64,000 nt of DNA, taken from Methanoregula boonei 6A8. GTDB taxonomy: Archaea > Halobacteriota > Methanomicrobia > Methanomicrobiales > Methanospirillaceae. The position numbers and the translations under genes were made by a program. Below are positions 34,341 through 42,798 of this stretch, piece by piece (the stretch's first letter is position 1; each line of letters starts with the position of its first letter). The notes beneath the pieces were generated by a model. The model did not search any database. It was given only the letters and a program-made list of their open reading frames with translations, and was not told where the DNA came from. The stretch is from assembly GCF_000017625.1 (NCBI RefSeq), contig NC_009712.1, forward strand, positions 434,001 through 498,000. The letters are read 5' to 3'.

Positions 34341-34616
34341 CTACTTCTGCTTTGAAAGGTTTTTGAGAAGATCGTCGCAGTTGCTGGAGATCCGTTTGCA
34401 GGCCTTCTTTATGACCGTCAGGGGATTTTTCTTGGCGTTTTTGGTGGTGACCAGCAGTTCGGGGTCGGAGAACTGGAACTCGATAGTGTATTTTGCGACG
34501 TCTACATCCGGGTCGGTCAGGATCTCTTCGACAAGGGCGTTCATGAACGTGTGACCCTCCCCCTGGATAACGAGTCGCGCCTTGTCCTTTTCGAGTTCAA
34601 GTACTTTTACAATCAT
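34341..34616 (-). CDS. rpo11: DNA-directed RNA polymerase subunit L (Rpo11)
   Basis: 91 residues. The motif GEGHTFMNALVEEILTDPDVDVAKYTIEFQFSDPELLVTT is characteristic of the RpoL/Rpb11 family. It pairs with Rpo3 in assembling RNA polymerase. The end (CKRISSNCDDLLKNLSKQK) is typical for length. Stand-alone minus-strand gene, convergent with the aIF2 beta gene. Confidence 0.93.
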   Translation of the reverse strand: MIVKVLELEKDKARLVIQGEGHTFMNALVEEILTDPDVDVAKYTIEFQFSDPELLVTTKNAKKNPLTVIKKACKRISSNCDDLLKNLSKQK

Positions 34617-34691
34617 GCACCTATGTTTGGGAACCTGTGAACTATTAAAGTATGGGTGAGCAGGGAAGGGCAGCGGAGAAAATCTGCCCCA

Positions 34692-35414
34692 TTAGGGAAA
34701 TTCAAAAATGTCGCCATCATGGGCAAGGTGTGGGTATTCCCACGGCATCATATGACTGATATGGATGCAACGGAATGCCTTCGGGTGCAGGCTTTCGGCC
34801 AGCGTGCAGGCATCGAGGTAGTTCATATGCTTGGTAATGGTCATGTGCGAGGGGACGAGTGCATCCACAAGCAGGAGATCGAGATTTTCGAGCAGGTTGA
34901 GACTCTTTTGCGGGATATCCCGGTTGGTGTCCGAGGTGTACCCTACTCTTACACCGCCCCTTTCAAAGACAAACCCGCAGGTGTATGCCGGGGGATGTTT
35001 TACGAGGAATGGCGTGATCGTGATACCAAAAAGTTCGAACGGTACGTACGGCTCCACCGGATTTTGTTCGAACTCAAGGAATCTGAACGTTCCGCCGCAG
35101 TACCGGAGCACCGGCTCCGGGGCATACACCGGGGGACACTTCTGGACCCGGTAAAACTCGCCAAAGCCCATGAAATGGTCGTAGTGCCCGTGGGTCCAGA
35201 CCACGGCATCGATATGGGGTGAACCTGACCTGATCAGCTGCTGGCGGAGATCGGGTGAGGTGTCAACAAGGATATGGCGGCCGTCCTGTTCGATAAGAAG
35301 GGAGGTCCGCAGCCGGCCGATGCCGGTCTTCTGTGCATGCTGGCATTGGGGGCAGTCGCACCCGATCTTGGGTGTGCCTATGGCATCCCCGGTCCCCAGC
35401 AGCTGGACTTTCAT
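34692..35414 (-). CDS. MBL-fold metallohydrolase, PhnP-like
   Basis: 240 residues. The metal site is WTHGHYDHFMGF (HxHxDH with variation), followed by histidines at VKHPPAYTCG, the aspartate in GYTSDTN, and a last histidine in IHISHMM. An additional CxCxxC-like stretch near the start (IGCDCPQCQHAQ) is common in PhnP/phosphodiesterase relatives. Substrate probably a cyclic phosphodiester or RNA-related; not resolved. Its start abuts the AAA ATPase stop (1 nt), so the two are co-transcribed with the ATPase first. Confidence 0.85.
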   Translation of the reverse strand: MKVQLLGTGDAIGTPKIGCDCPQCQHAQKTGIGRLRTSLLIEQDGRHILVDTSPDLRQQLIRSGSPHIDAVVWTHGHYDHFMGFGEFYRVQKCPPVYAPEPVLRYCGGTFRFLEFEQNPVEPYVPFELFGITITPFLVKHPPAYTCGFVFERGGVRVGYTSDTNRDIPQKSLNLLENLDLLLVDALVPSHMTITKHMNYLDACTLAESLHPKAFRCIHISHMMPWEYPHLAHDGDIFEFP

Positions 35415-35415
35415 G

Positions 35416-36690
35416 TTATTTCCAGCTCAGGTTCCGGATCGCGTCGCGGTTCCTGATCATGCGTATGCCTGTTTCCAGGTCCGCGCTGTCGATCTTTTCG
35501 CGCTTGTCCATGAGGGCCGAGAGCAGTGCCTCTTTTACCATTATCCGGATATCCGCTCCGGAGAATCCGTCGGTGAGTGCCGCGAGCTCCTGGTAATCAC
35601 AGGTGCAGGACAGGGATGACGTGCTGCTCTTTATGATCTCCCTGCGCATCTCCTCGTTTGGCAGGGAAAATTCCACTATCTCGTCAAAACGTCTCCATGC
35701 TGCTTCATCGAGCAATTGCGGGTGATTTGTAGCCCCGATCAGGAGGACACCGTTTTTTACCAGGCTGATACGATCGATGTTTTTTAAGAGTGAGTTGACG
35801 GCCCGTTTCATCGCACCATGGTCGTCGGTGACCCGGCTCTTTGCGACAAAATCGAATTCATCGATAAAGAGAATAGATGGGGAAAGTTTCTTTGCAAGTT
35901 CGAAGATCTTGTCGATGTTTTTCGAGGTCTCCCCCAGATACTGGGATGTGATCATCGAAAGCCTGACCTCGAGGACCGGCATGTGCATGGAGTGGGACAT
36001 GGCAAGCGCTAAGGAAGTCTTCCCGGTTCCGGGTGGGCCAACGAACAGGAGTTTTCCCACCTCGTAAATGCGGTGCCGGTTCAGGAAGTCCCGGTGGTGA
36101 AGTGCGTGGTGGATTTTGTGGATAATCGCGGTCTGTTCCGGTGAACAGATGAGATCCTCCATGCGCTGCTCGATCTCTTCGGGCGCGCTCACGATCACCA
36201 GGTCAAGCGCCCCCCGGAGTTTTTCGTCCTCTCCGATCAGCTTGGAGAGTTTGGTGTCAAGGCTTGCCCGCGTATCCTCGTAGGGCGGGTTGGCCTTGCG
36301 CACATCCTGGTACGAAACTCCCGTACCGTTGAACGATTCAAAGAAAAAGGCAAGCGCCGGGTTCTGCCGGATGAGATCTTTTCCCCCTTGGGCAAGGAAC
36401 CATTCTGCCGCCGGCTGGAGTGTTGTTATCTTCAGGCGCTGACCGAACTCCTCGTAGGAGACAAACGGATTTTTAGCGATCTTATCGTGTGCATCCGCAA
36501 TATTGAGCGTGCGCTTCATCAGCCCGTCGCTCACATAGACCGGCCGTTTGATGGATTTGGTATCCCCGGAGCAGAAGATCTCCCGACAGGCCGGCGTCAG
36601 GTCATTGAGATCGAGAGTCGGGTTCTGGTTGAAAATTTCTGCAGTCAGCAGGACTTCCATGATGCGCAGGCTTTCCAAATCTCCGGACAT
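35416..36690 (-). CDS. AAA+ ATPase
   Basis: 424 residues. The N-terminal 200 residues are helical and without recognised motif. The AAA domain has Walker A GPPGTGKTS (about 214-222), Walker B ILFIDEFD (about 272-279), sensor 1 IGATNH and the arginine finger in AAWRRFDEIVEF; the lid helix has GFSGADIRIMVKEAL. It resembles the single-AAA proteins of the CDC48/FtsH-related class with a different N-terminal part, probably a protein-remodelling enzyme. Substrates unknown. In an operon with the MBL hydrolase. Confidence 0.85.
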   Translation of the reverse strand: MSGDLESLRIMEVLLTAEIFNQNPTLDLNDLTPACREIFCSGDTKSIKRPVYVSDGLMKRTLNIADAHDKIAKNPFVSYEEFGQRLKITTLQPAAEWFLAQGGKDLIRQNPALAFFFESFNGTGVSYQDVRKANPPYEDTRASLDTKLSKLIGEDEKLRGALDLVIVSAPEEIEQRMEDLICSPEQTAIIHKIHHALHHRDFLNRHRIYEVGKLLFVGPPGTGKTSLALAMSHSMHMPVLEVRLSMITSQYLGETSKNIDKIFELAKKLSPSILFIDEFDFVAKSRVTDDHGAMKRAVNSLLKNIDRISLVKNGVLLIGATNHPQLLDEAAWRRFDEIVEFSLPNEEMRREIIKSSTSSLSCTCDYQELAALTDGFSGADIRIMVKEALLSALMDKREKIDSADLETGIRMIRNRDAIRNLSWK

Positions 36691-36737
36691 GGCTGTAACC
36701 TTTATTATTTAACGCCTGAATCCTTATACCTATCCCA

Positions 36738-37622
36738 TCAGCGGGTCGTGACTATGCAGCCGTCGGCAGTTACGATCAGGGTATGCTCGTGCTGGGAGAC
36801 AAGCGAGCCCGGGATGTCGGCAAGGACAGGGTACCCGTGGAGGATCCCGGAGCGCACGAGGCCGGGGAGTGCCAGGACCATCTTTTTATCGTCAAGCCAG
36901 CGCCGGGAGAAGGGAAGCCCGTGGCGTTCCCTTACCTTTTCCATGGCCGCGCGGGCAGAGGGGATCCGGACCGGCTTTTCTGCGATCTGGGAATAAATCT
37001 CAATACGGGTCTTTTCCCCAACCCGGCCGCTCCCGGTTGTGGCAAATGGTTCTATTGCAAAAGCCGTACCCTCTTCAAGCACGGAACCGCCGTTGATGGC
37101 GATGTTGGGAATGGTGGGGTCCCGGTGCTGTATATATTGGCCAAGGCCATGGCCGGTGAGGTTGGCGATGGGCCGGTACCCCCGGCTGGTAATCTCTTTT
37201 TCTATGACTGCCCCGATCTCTCCTGCGGTCACTCCCGGCTTCACAATGCGAATTGCTGCTTCGAGGGCCTCGCGGGACGCATCAAGGAGGAGCGCGTTGT
37301 TCCCGAGGTCGACCGTTGTTGCGGTGTCCGCAATGTAACCGTCAATCTGCACCCCGAGATCGAGCTTGATCACCTCCCCTTTGGCAAAGACCCGCTCATC
37401 ACCCGGCGCAGCCGTGTCGTGGGCTGCATCTTCGTTTAAAGAGACATTGAGAGGGAAGGCAAGGTCAGCACCGCTCTCCCGGACCCGGGCCTCCACAGAC
37501 TCGACCAGTTCCAGGAAGGACCCCCCCGCCCTGATCTCACGTGCGCTTTCCCTGAGGATCACAGAGGCAAGTTTCCCTGCTGAAATATACGTATCCAGTA
37601 CATCATCGTTCATCTTTTTCAT
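36738..37622 (-). CDS. map: Methionine aminopeptidase, type II
   Basis: 294 residues. Five metal ligands appear in order: D in IKLDLGVQIDGYIADTA (two aspartates), H in TGHGLGQY, E in AFAIEPFA and E near the C-terminus. The type II insert lies between the last two. It removes initiator methionine from new proteins. Its ATG overlaps the stop of the upstream M24 gene (ATGA), so the two are translated in tandem. Confidence 0.93.
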   Translation of the reverse strand: MKKMNDDVLDTYISAGKLASVILRESAREIRAGGSFLELVESVEARVRESGADLAFPLNVSLNEDAAHDTAAPGDERVFAKGEVIKLDLGVQIDGYIADTATTVDLGNNALLLDASREALEAAIRIVKPGVTAGEIGAVIEKEITSRGYRPIANLTGHGLGQYIQHRDPTIPNIAINGGSVLEEGTAFAIEPFATTGSGRVGEKTRIEIYSQIAEKPVRIPSARAAMEKVRERHGLPFSRRWLDDKKMVLALPGLVRSGILHGYPVLADIPGSLVSQHEHTLIVTADGCIVTTR

Positions 37623-38752
37623 ACGATCAGCGTCTCCTCAAACTGCGTGAAACCGGCAAACTGCCGGGCACGTACTGCGCCCATATCCTCCAGCCGTATG
37701 CCCCCGACGCCGGGATAGTACAAGCCGGGTTCAACCGTGACCACCGACCCGGCTTCGAGTGCGCCTCCTGCGGGTCCGACCGTGGGGAGCTCATGGACCT
37801 GAAGCCCGACGCCGTGCCCGAGATTATGGATAAACCCCCTCGTGTCACTCTCGTATCCTCTGCTTTTGAAATAGTCCACCACGGCGTTATGTACATCTGC
37901 CCCCGACACCCCGGCTTTTATTGTTGCAATACCGATCTGCTGGGCCTCTTTTACTGCCTCGTACATCTCGGTGATCTTCTGGCTGGGCTTTCCTTTCGAG
38001 ACTGTCCGGGTCATATCCGCGTAATACCCCGATGCCTCATCCCGTGGGAACATGTCGATCACGATGGGCTCATGCGGCTTTAGGGCCCCGCTCCCGATAA
38101 TGTGGGGGAAGGCGGTATCCTCTCCGCACGAGATGATGGTCTCCACGGCGCGGCACCCTTCATCCATCAGCTGCTTGTGCATCGCAATACGGACAAGTTC
38201 AGAGGTGAGCGGTGCGCCGTTGTGGTACAGGATGCCTTTTTTTACGGTGGCATGGCTGATGAGGGAGATCCCGAGCGCCATTGCACGCTCGGTCTTCTTC
38301 TGCACAGCCTGCATGAGCCGGATCTCCCCGGGGCTCTTTATTGCCCGGACTCTCTCTACGGTGCCATTGTCAACGATCACATGGCCGTGCTCCTCAAGTG
38401 CGCGCAGGAGCGCGGCGGGAAGCGCAGGAGAAACAAGCAGGTTCTTTCCTGCCTGGCCGGCGATCATCTTTGCTGCGGCCTTCCAGGGATCCTTTTCTTT
38501 TTTGACAATATCGGGGAGCCCTGCCTGGGTGCGCGTCATCACCGAAGTCGTTGATTCCCGTGATGCCCGCTCCGCCTCCATCTGGGGCACGATGATGGTG
38601 CCCGGTTGCCTGCGCCGCTTAAAAAAGACAAAGGGATCATGCATCACGAACCGGGTAAGGTACCGCATGTCCGCCTCTTCACCTGTAGCATAGTGCACAA
38701 AGGCATCCGCCCCGCACTTCTTCATGGCAGCGTCCAGTGGATCCATTGCCAT
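37619..38752 (-). CDS. M24 family aminopeptidase, Xaa-Pro type
   Basis: 377 residues. The N-terminal creatinase-like domain (1-140) is followed by the pita-bread domain with metal ligands in IVIDMFPRDEASGYYADMTRT (two aspartates), NLGHGVGLQVHE, VVTVEPGLY and GIRLEDMG. Likely cleaves N-terminal residues before proline. ATG at 38752 or 38746; no strong ribosome-binding site. First gene of the pair with map. Confidence 0.88.
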   Translation of the reverse strand: MAMDPLDAAMKKCGADAFVHYATGEEADMRYLTRFVMHDPFVFFKRRRQPGTIIVPQMEAERASRESTTSVMTRTQAGLPDIVKKEKDPWKAAAKMIAGQAGKNLLVSPALPAALLRALEEHGHVIVDNGTVERVRAIKSPGEIRLMQAVQKKTERAMALGISLISHATVKKGILYHNGAPLTSELVRIAMHKQLMDEGCRAVETIISCGEDTAFPHIIGSGALKPHEPIVIDMFPRDEASGYYADMTRTVSKGKPSQKITEMYEAVKEAQQIGIATIKAGVSGADVHNAVVDYFKSRGYESDTRGFIHNLGHGVGLQVHELPTVGPAGGALEAGSVVTVEPGLYYPGVGGIRLEDMGAVRARQFAGFTQFEETLIV

Positions 38753-38808
38753 ACATCTACGCGCTGAAACGTCAAGTACTTTTATTCCCGGATTCTAACA
38801 TACGAGTG

Positions 38809-39033
38809 ATGGACGAAACTGCAAAGGAACAGTTCAAGTGGAAATTCTACCGGCTGGCAGTCCAGCTCAATGCCATTATTCTTCTGGTGGCGCTTGCGAT
38901 CCTGTTCTTTTTCCTTGCCCCGGAACCGTACCGCCTCCCTGCACTCATAGTCCTGCTCGCCCTTGCCCTTGTGCTCTCTTGGGATTTTGTGAAGAGCTAC
39001 CGCTTGACCAAGGCATGGCTTGATGAACATTGA
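38809..39033 (+). CDS. Small two-helix membrane protein
   Basis: 74 residues from the ATG at 38809 (MDETAKEQFKWKFYRLAVQL). Two predicted membrane helices (NAIILLVALAILFFFLAP and LPALIVLLALALVLSWDF) joined by a short loop, with charged ends on the cytoplasmic side. The frame is open further upstream, overlapping the divergent M24 gene, but the family-like start is here. Function unknown. Followed 54 nt later by a winged-helix gene. Confidence 0.6.
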   Translation: MDETAKEQFKWKFYRLAVQLNAIILLVALAILFFFLAPEPYRLPALIVLLALALVLSWDFVKSYRLTKAWLDEH

Positions 39034-39087
39034 GATGAAGGTAATACTATAGGGGTAAAGCGGGAGCGTTTCCGCAAGGATTAGGGT

Positions 39088-39372
39088 ATGCTCAAGAAGA
39101 TGAAGGAGGAGATCGAGCTTCTCAGCCGGCACATTGAGGTGGCCCGGACCGTAGCCGAGCACCAGCCGATCGGCATCATGAAACTCTCCGAGATCCTCGA
39201 CCTTCCCTCGCACCGTATCCGGTATTCCCTCCATGTGCTCGAACAGCTGGGCTACATCCGCGCGTCACCGGAAGGGGCAGTCGCAACTGCGCAGACCCGC
39301 GAGCTCTTCGCTCACTTAAACGAGGATCTTGATGATATTATACGCCTTGTGAACGCGATGAAACGACCCTGA
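39088..39372 (+). CDS. Winged-helix regulator-like protein
   Basis: 94 residues. The segment AEHQPIGIMKLSEILDLPSHRIRYSLHVLEQLGYIRASPEGAVAT forms a winged helix: recognition helix HRIRYSLHVLEQ and a wing of GYIRASPEG. The N- and C-termini are helical and may form a dimer. Probably a DNA-binding regulator, target unknown. AGGG lies close to the ATG. The small membrane gene just before it may be its partner or simply its operon neighbour. Confidence 0.65.
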   Translation: MLKKMKEEIELLSRHIEVARTVAEHQPIGIMKLSEILDLPSHRIRYSLHVLEQLGYIRASPEGAVATAQTRELFAHLNEDLDDIIRLVNAMKRP

Positions 39373-39459
39373 CCGGCAATTCCCCCGCAGATTATTGATT
39401 TTGTGCTCACTGCATCACTGCCGATGCCGGTTGATCGGGTCTGATCTGCCCTTCGTTAC

Positions 39460-39468
39460 CTTTAAAAG
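39460..39468 (+). promoter_or_regulatory. TATA box for the tRNA-Asn/tRNA-Met transcript
   Basis: CTTTAAAAG lies 38-46 nt upstream of the tRNA-Asn 5' end, with a purine-rich stretch near 39490. This spacing fits an archaeal promoter with a leader of about 15 nt removed by RNase P. Confidence 0.45.
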
Positions 39469-39505
39469 GGCTCACAAAGAATCTATTAAGGCGCAGGAAA
39501 CTGCT

Positions 39506-39578
39506 GCCGCCATAACTCAGTTGGTAGAGTGGCTGGCTGTTAACCAGCATGTCACAGGTTCGAGTCCTGTTGGCGGCG
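39506..39578 (+). tRNA. tRNA-Asn (GTT)
   Basis: A complete cloverleaf. The acceptor stem is GCCGCCA (39506-39512) with TGGCGGC (39571-39577) and discriminator G. The anticodon stem pairs GCTGG with CCAGC around the loop CTGTTAA, giving anticodon GTT at 39539-39541. The T arm has GGTTCGAGTCC. No CCA end is encoded, and I see no intron. Confidence 0.96.
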
Positions 39579-39583
39579 CTTAT

Positions 39584-39658
39584 GGGCCTGTAGCTCAGTC
39601 CGGTTAGAGCGCCCGGCTCATAACCGGGCGGTCATGCGTTCGAATCGCATCAGGCCCA
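39584..39658 (+). tRNA. tRNA with CAT anticodon, probably elongator tRNA-Met
   Basis: A complete cloverleaf starting 6 nt after tRNA-Asn. The acceptor stem is GGGCCTG (39584-39590) with CAGGCCC (39651-39657) and discriminator A. The anticodon loop CTCATAA gives CAT (39619-39621), with stem CCCGG/CCGGG. The G1-C72 pair argues against initiator tRNA. A tRNA-Ile that reads AUA after modification (CAT) cannot be ruled out from sequence alone. Co-transcribed with tRNA-Asn. Confidence 0.9.
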
Positions 39659-39758
39659 TTGCCCATTTTTATGAGTTTTTCTGACAGGGACCGCAGGTTC
39701 GTTCCGGTATCATTTTCCGTCATGCCGGGTGCAGGTAACCGGGGTAAAAACAAAATAT

Positions 39759-39935
39759 CCCTGCGTGACCCCCCATTATAGTCCTATGCACGAGAAGACC
39801 GATTTCTCTTCTGTAATCTCCATGTTAATTGCACATGTCTTGCCTGATCCTGCATGGGGTCATGTGGTGCAAAAGTGCCGGGATATAAGATTTTTCTTCG
39901 TAACATAGGGAAATACCTGTGGGGGGTCAGGCAGG
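39759..39935. repeat. Nested inverted-repeat element, candidate structured RNA or MITE
   Basis: The outer arms CCCTGC(G)TGACCCCCCA (39759-39775) and TGGGGGGTCA(G)GCAGGG (39919-39935) are complementary over 17 nt with one mismatch. Inside them, CCTATG (39783-39788) pairs with CATAGG (39903-39908), and TTGCACATG (39829-39837) with CATGTG-G-TGCAA (39861-39872). All pairs are nested in order, so the whole could fold into one long stem with internal loops. No transposase gene is present. Confidence 0.5.
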
Positions 39936-39943
39936 GTAAAAGT

Positions 39944-39974
39944 GCGGGGCCAGCAAAAAGCGTCAGCTGGCCCC
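39944..39974. other. Strong 10-bp hairpin
   Basis: CGGGGCCAGC (39944-39953) is fully complementary to GCTGGCCCCG (39965-39974), with an 11-nt loop. It starts only 9 nt after the nested inverted repeat ends, so the two may belong to one RNA. There is no T run after it, so it is not a typical terminator. Confidence 0.55.
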
Positions 39975-40020
39975 GGGCAAATTGACAAAGTATCTATGAT
40001 CGGGCAACAGAGCAACCTTC

Positions 40021-41052
40021 ATGGCCTGTCCCGTGTGTGGCGGTGACTGTGTACGTCCGGCGCAGGAGGTACTTGCAGCACTTCCCACGCTGTTTGTGCC
40101 CTGTCCCTTCTGCCGGATGCAGGTCCTTGACAAACGTGCCCCTCTTCCGGTACTGGACTATCCCGAACCCTGTTCCTGCGGGAGACGATTTATCGATGGC
40201 GTGTTTGCACACCTGTATGTCATCATGTGGGAGGAAGGCGATCTCCTGCCCCATGATCCCTTAATTGCAGTCGGCTCCCCGCTCATCCATCCGGGGCTTG
40301 CCCTGGATCATCCCCCGTTTCTCCCCACAAAATCTCTCCTGCTGCTCTCGGGAAAGGTAACGCAGAAGACTGCCCGCAGGATAGTTGCCGAAGTTCCCGA
40401 AGTAAAAGGCGTTGTGAGAACCATCCCGGGCATCCCGGGTCTCGCATCCCATGAACCGGGTGCCGTCCCTTGCGCCCACACGCTCCTTGCAGGCTGCGAT
40501 GTCCGGGCCGATCTCTTCCCGTTGGGGGAGGGTACCCTTGTCGTGTACAAGCAGCAGTCGGTCATTCATGTCGAGTTTCCTCGCGCCGGCTATCCCAAGG
40601 TACGGGCAGTCGCCGCCCATACGGGAAAACCCCCGGTTCCTCTCTTTATCGATGCCTGTTCGGGGCCCGGGACGCTCGGCCTTGCCGCAGCAGGGCTTGG
40701 AGTCCCGCATGTCATTATGAACGATGCGTGGTATGCCGCTGCGTTCTGGTCTGCCGTCAATATCGGTGTTAACCGTGCCCTTTTTGCTATCGATGACGTG
40801 AAGATCAGTGTGCAGTACGCAGAGATGGCGACCCGTCCGGTTGTGCAGATGCCGGAAAAGATTGCCGAGGCCCGGGGGCAGCAGATCCTTGAGGTGTACC
40901 AGGGAGACTTCCGGCACCTCATGTCAGTGATCCCCCGGGATACGCACCTGGTAACGGCGCTGGACATTTTTGACAAGCAGGATCGGGGCACTGTCGCTGC
41001 CCTTCTTCACGACTGGCAGGACCGGGTGGGCGGCGAGGTCTTTGTTCCCTGA
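40021..41052 (+). CDS. Cysteine-rich protein with AdoMet-methyltransferase-like domain
   Basis: 343 residues. The N-terminus holds CPVCGGDC, CPFC and CSCGRRF (4-54), probably zinc ribbons. The C-terminal 150 residues have a Rossmann start similar to AdoMet-dependent methyltransferases: FIDACSGPGTLGLAAAGLGVPHVIMND (about 210-236), where the glycines and the acid at the end of strand 2 are in the expected places. The middle (about 75-200) is unassigned. I know no characterised relative; it may modify RNA or protein. Stand-alone gene upstream of the SRP RNA. Confidence 0.6.
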   Translation: MACPVCGGDCVRPAQEVLAALPTLFVPCPFCRMQVLDKRAPLPVLDYPEPCSCGRRFIDGVFAHLYVIMWEEGDLLPHDPLIAVGSPLIHPGLALDHPPFLPTKSLLLLSGKVTQKTARRIVAEVPEVKGVVRTIPGIPGLASHEPGAVPCAHTLLAGCDVRADLFPLGEGTLVVYKQQSVIHVEFPRAGYPKVRAVAAHTGKPPVPLFIDACSGPGTLGLAAAGLGVPHVIMNDAWYAAAFWSAVNIGVNRALFAIDDVKISVQYAEMATRPVVQMPEKIAEARGQQILEVYQGDFRHLMSVIPRDTHLVTALDIFDKQDRGTVAALLHDWQDRVGGEVFVP

Positions 41053-41146
41053 AATGTCGGGAGAAACCGGCGGATCTTTGGAGTTATCTGGGAAAAATTC
41101 CCCGCATATTATGCCAAGGATTTATTGACCGGCAGTTCAAGTGATA

Positions 41147-41456
41147 TGGGGACTAGCCCGGGTGGCTCGGCGTCACTTGTTACCCGAAACCGTCGGTACG
41201 CGGGGGGCGAAGTCTGAAGAAGGCTGCAACGATCTCCCGGATCCTGTGTGTCCTGACGTTGAAACCTCGTCCCATGAGGTCGATGGCCAGGGATCAAAAT
41301 TCCGGAGGGAGTGGCGACCTGTCGCTGCGGGAACCGGTTCAGGCCCGGAAGGGAGCAGACTTACCGCAGACATCCGGCGCCCATGGGGTAACGGGGCGGA
41401 GGATGGGTGCTTTGGTGAAAGGAGCAACGTACAGTCGACCGATGACACGTCCCCGT
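41147..41456 (+). ncRNA. ffs: Signal recognition particle RNA (archaeal 7S RNA)
   Basis: The universally conserved helix 8 sequence is present: GTTCAGGCCCGGAAGGGAGCAG near 41337-41358, including the SRP54-binding loop GGAAGGGAGCA. The 5' part (ACTAGCCCGGGTGGCTCGGCGTCAC, then TGTTACCCGAAACCG) matches archaeal helices 2-4 that bind SRP19. The ends close on each other: GGGGAC at 41148-41153 with GTCCCC at 41449-41454. The length of about 307 nt is usual for archaea. A TATA-like TTTATT lies near 41120. Ends are approximate by a few nt. Confidence 0.93.
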
Positions 41457-41469
41457 TTCTTGTGATATT

Positions 41470-42468
41470 ATGTCCAAAGTCACCATCATCGGTGCAACCG
41501 GCAATGTCGGTACCTTTGCTGCCTATGCAGTTTCTGTCGATCCCCATGTTCATGAAATTCTGCTGTACGGCCGTGAAGGGCGCGAAGCCTTCTTAAAAGG
41601 GCTTGCCCAGGATTTTGCCGATTCCTTTGCGGCACGGGGAACCAATATCCGGGTTACCTGGACCACGAGCCTCAAGGATGTGGCCGGTTCGGATATTGTT
41701 GTAATCACAGCGGGTACTCCCCGCGGACCGGGCCAGAATCGTCTTGACCTGGCGCTCGGGAACGCGCGGATCATTGCCCCGATGGCCCGTACGATCGGCA
41801 CGATTGCCCCGGATACCAAGATCATTATGGTGACCAATCCTGTTGACGTGATGACCTGTGTTGCCCTGAAATATTCGGGCCTTAAGCCAAACCAGGTCTT
41901 TGGTCTTGGCACGCACCTGGATTCGATGCGGCTCAAGTCACTTATTGCAAGTTATTTCAAAGTGCATGTCAGCGAGGTCCATACCCGTATCATCGGGGAA
42001 CACGGGGACAGCATGGTGCCACTCTGGTCAGCGACCACGATTGGCGGGATCAAGATCTCCAACCTGCCGGCATTTGCGCATCTGCCGGTGCAGGATTTTA
42101 TCCAGTCTGTAAAGACCAGCGGTGAGCAGATTATCAAGAACAAAGGTTCCACGGTCTATGGCCCCGGTGAGGCTATCGCGACACTGGTTAAAACCATCCT
42201 TGGTGATGAGAACCGGATCCTGACCGTATCTGCATATGTGAAGAGCGAGGTCCATGGGATCGGAGGTGTCTGTATCGGCGTTCCTGCCCGGATCAACAAA
42301 AACGGTGCGTTCCCGGTGACCATCAGGATCGATGAATCCGAGGTTATTGCCTACCGGGAATCGGTTGAGAAGATCCGCGCCACCATCCACCAGATTATCG
42401 GCGAGCTGGAAAACGATAAGGATATAGGACCGGCAGCACCGAAACGGCAGAAAAAAACCCGCGTGTAA
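41470..42468 (+). CDS. mdh: Malate dehydrogenase
   Basis: 332 residues. The N-terminal GATGNVGTFAAY binds the cofactor and the catalytic loop arginine is in TPRGPGQNR. NPVDVMT, THLDSMR and the catalytic histidine in IIGEHGDSMVP follow. The pattern GTHLDSMRLK is close to the malate/lactate dehydrogenases of archaea with oxaloacetate specificity. The tail KKTRV is basic. It interconverts malate and oxaloacetate in the incomplete reductive or oxidative TCA pathway of methanogens. The start follows the SRP RNA by about 14 nt, so it probably has its own overlapping promoter or shares one. Confidence 0.92.
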   Translation: MSKVTIIGATGNVGTFAAYAVSVDPHVHEILLYGREGREAFLKGLAQDFADSFAARGTNIRVTWTTSLKDVAGSDIVVITAGTPRGPGQNRLDLALGNARIIAPMARTIGTIAPDTKIIMVTNPVDVMTCVALKYSGLKPNQVFGLGTHLDSMRLKSLIASYFKVHVSEVHTRIIGEHGDSMVPLWSATTIGGIKISNLPAFAHLPVQDFIQSVKTSGEQIIKNKGSTVYGPGEAIATLVKTILGDENRILTVSAYVKSEVHGIGGVCIGVPARINKNGAFPVTIRIDESEVIAYRESVEKIRATIHQIIGELENDKDIGPAAPKRQKKTRV

Positions 42469-42537
42469 TTATCTGTTTTTAAAGATGGGGTTTGAGAAAA
42501 AAGCCTGGTACCAGGGACGACAGAAAATCCCTGTGCT

Positions 42538-42795
42538 TTAATTCAGCGTTACTTCAATGATCTCTGCTCTCTCGACACCGGGAACCGCGTTGAGTTTTCC
42601 TTCGAGAGCATCGGTCTCGCCGCCGGCGTCGTTGACAATTGCCGCAAGCTTGAGGGCCTTGAGCCCAAAACCGATCGGCTCTTCCTGGATATCCTTGATA
42701 CCGGGCAGCGCATCTTTGAGTGCTTTCTTTAATTTTTCAAGGTCAATGTCCGGGGACTCCGGCATAACCCTGAGAATGGCTACAACGCTTCCCAT
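42538..42795 (-). CDS. ef1b: Elongation factor 1-beta (aEF1B)
   Basis: 85 residues. The small guanine nucleotide exchange factor of archaeal EF1A: MGSVVAILRVMPESPDIDLEKLKKAL, EEPIGFGLKALKLAAIV and the typical end VPGVERAEIIEVTLN. Length and termini are complete. It is the second gene of a pair with the small zinc-finger gene 3 nt upstream, an arrangement that recurs in archaea. Confidence 0.95.
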   Translation of the reverse strand: MGSVVAILRVMPESPDIDLEKLKKALKDALPGIKDIQEEPIGFGLKALKLAAIVNDAGGETDALEGKLNAVPGVERAEIIEVTLN

Positions 42796-42798
42796 GCC

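Larger units (their letters stand above)
39659..40020. other. Gene-free 360-bp stretch after the tRNA pair
   Basis: I see no coding frame here. It holds nested inverted repeats at 39759-39935 and a strong hairpin at 39944-39974 (listed separately), plus unstructured sequence up to the methyltransferase-like gene. Confidence 0.55.

Noticed and set aside
39759-39974. RNase P RNA
   Set aside because: The conserved RNase P core sequences are not found in this inverted-repeat region; only generic base pairing is seen.
41141-41465. Open frames across the SRP RNA
   Set aside because: The helix 8 consensus and end pairing show that the DNA encodes SRP RNA; the open frames are coincidental.
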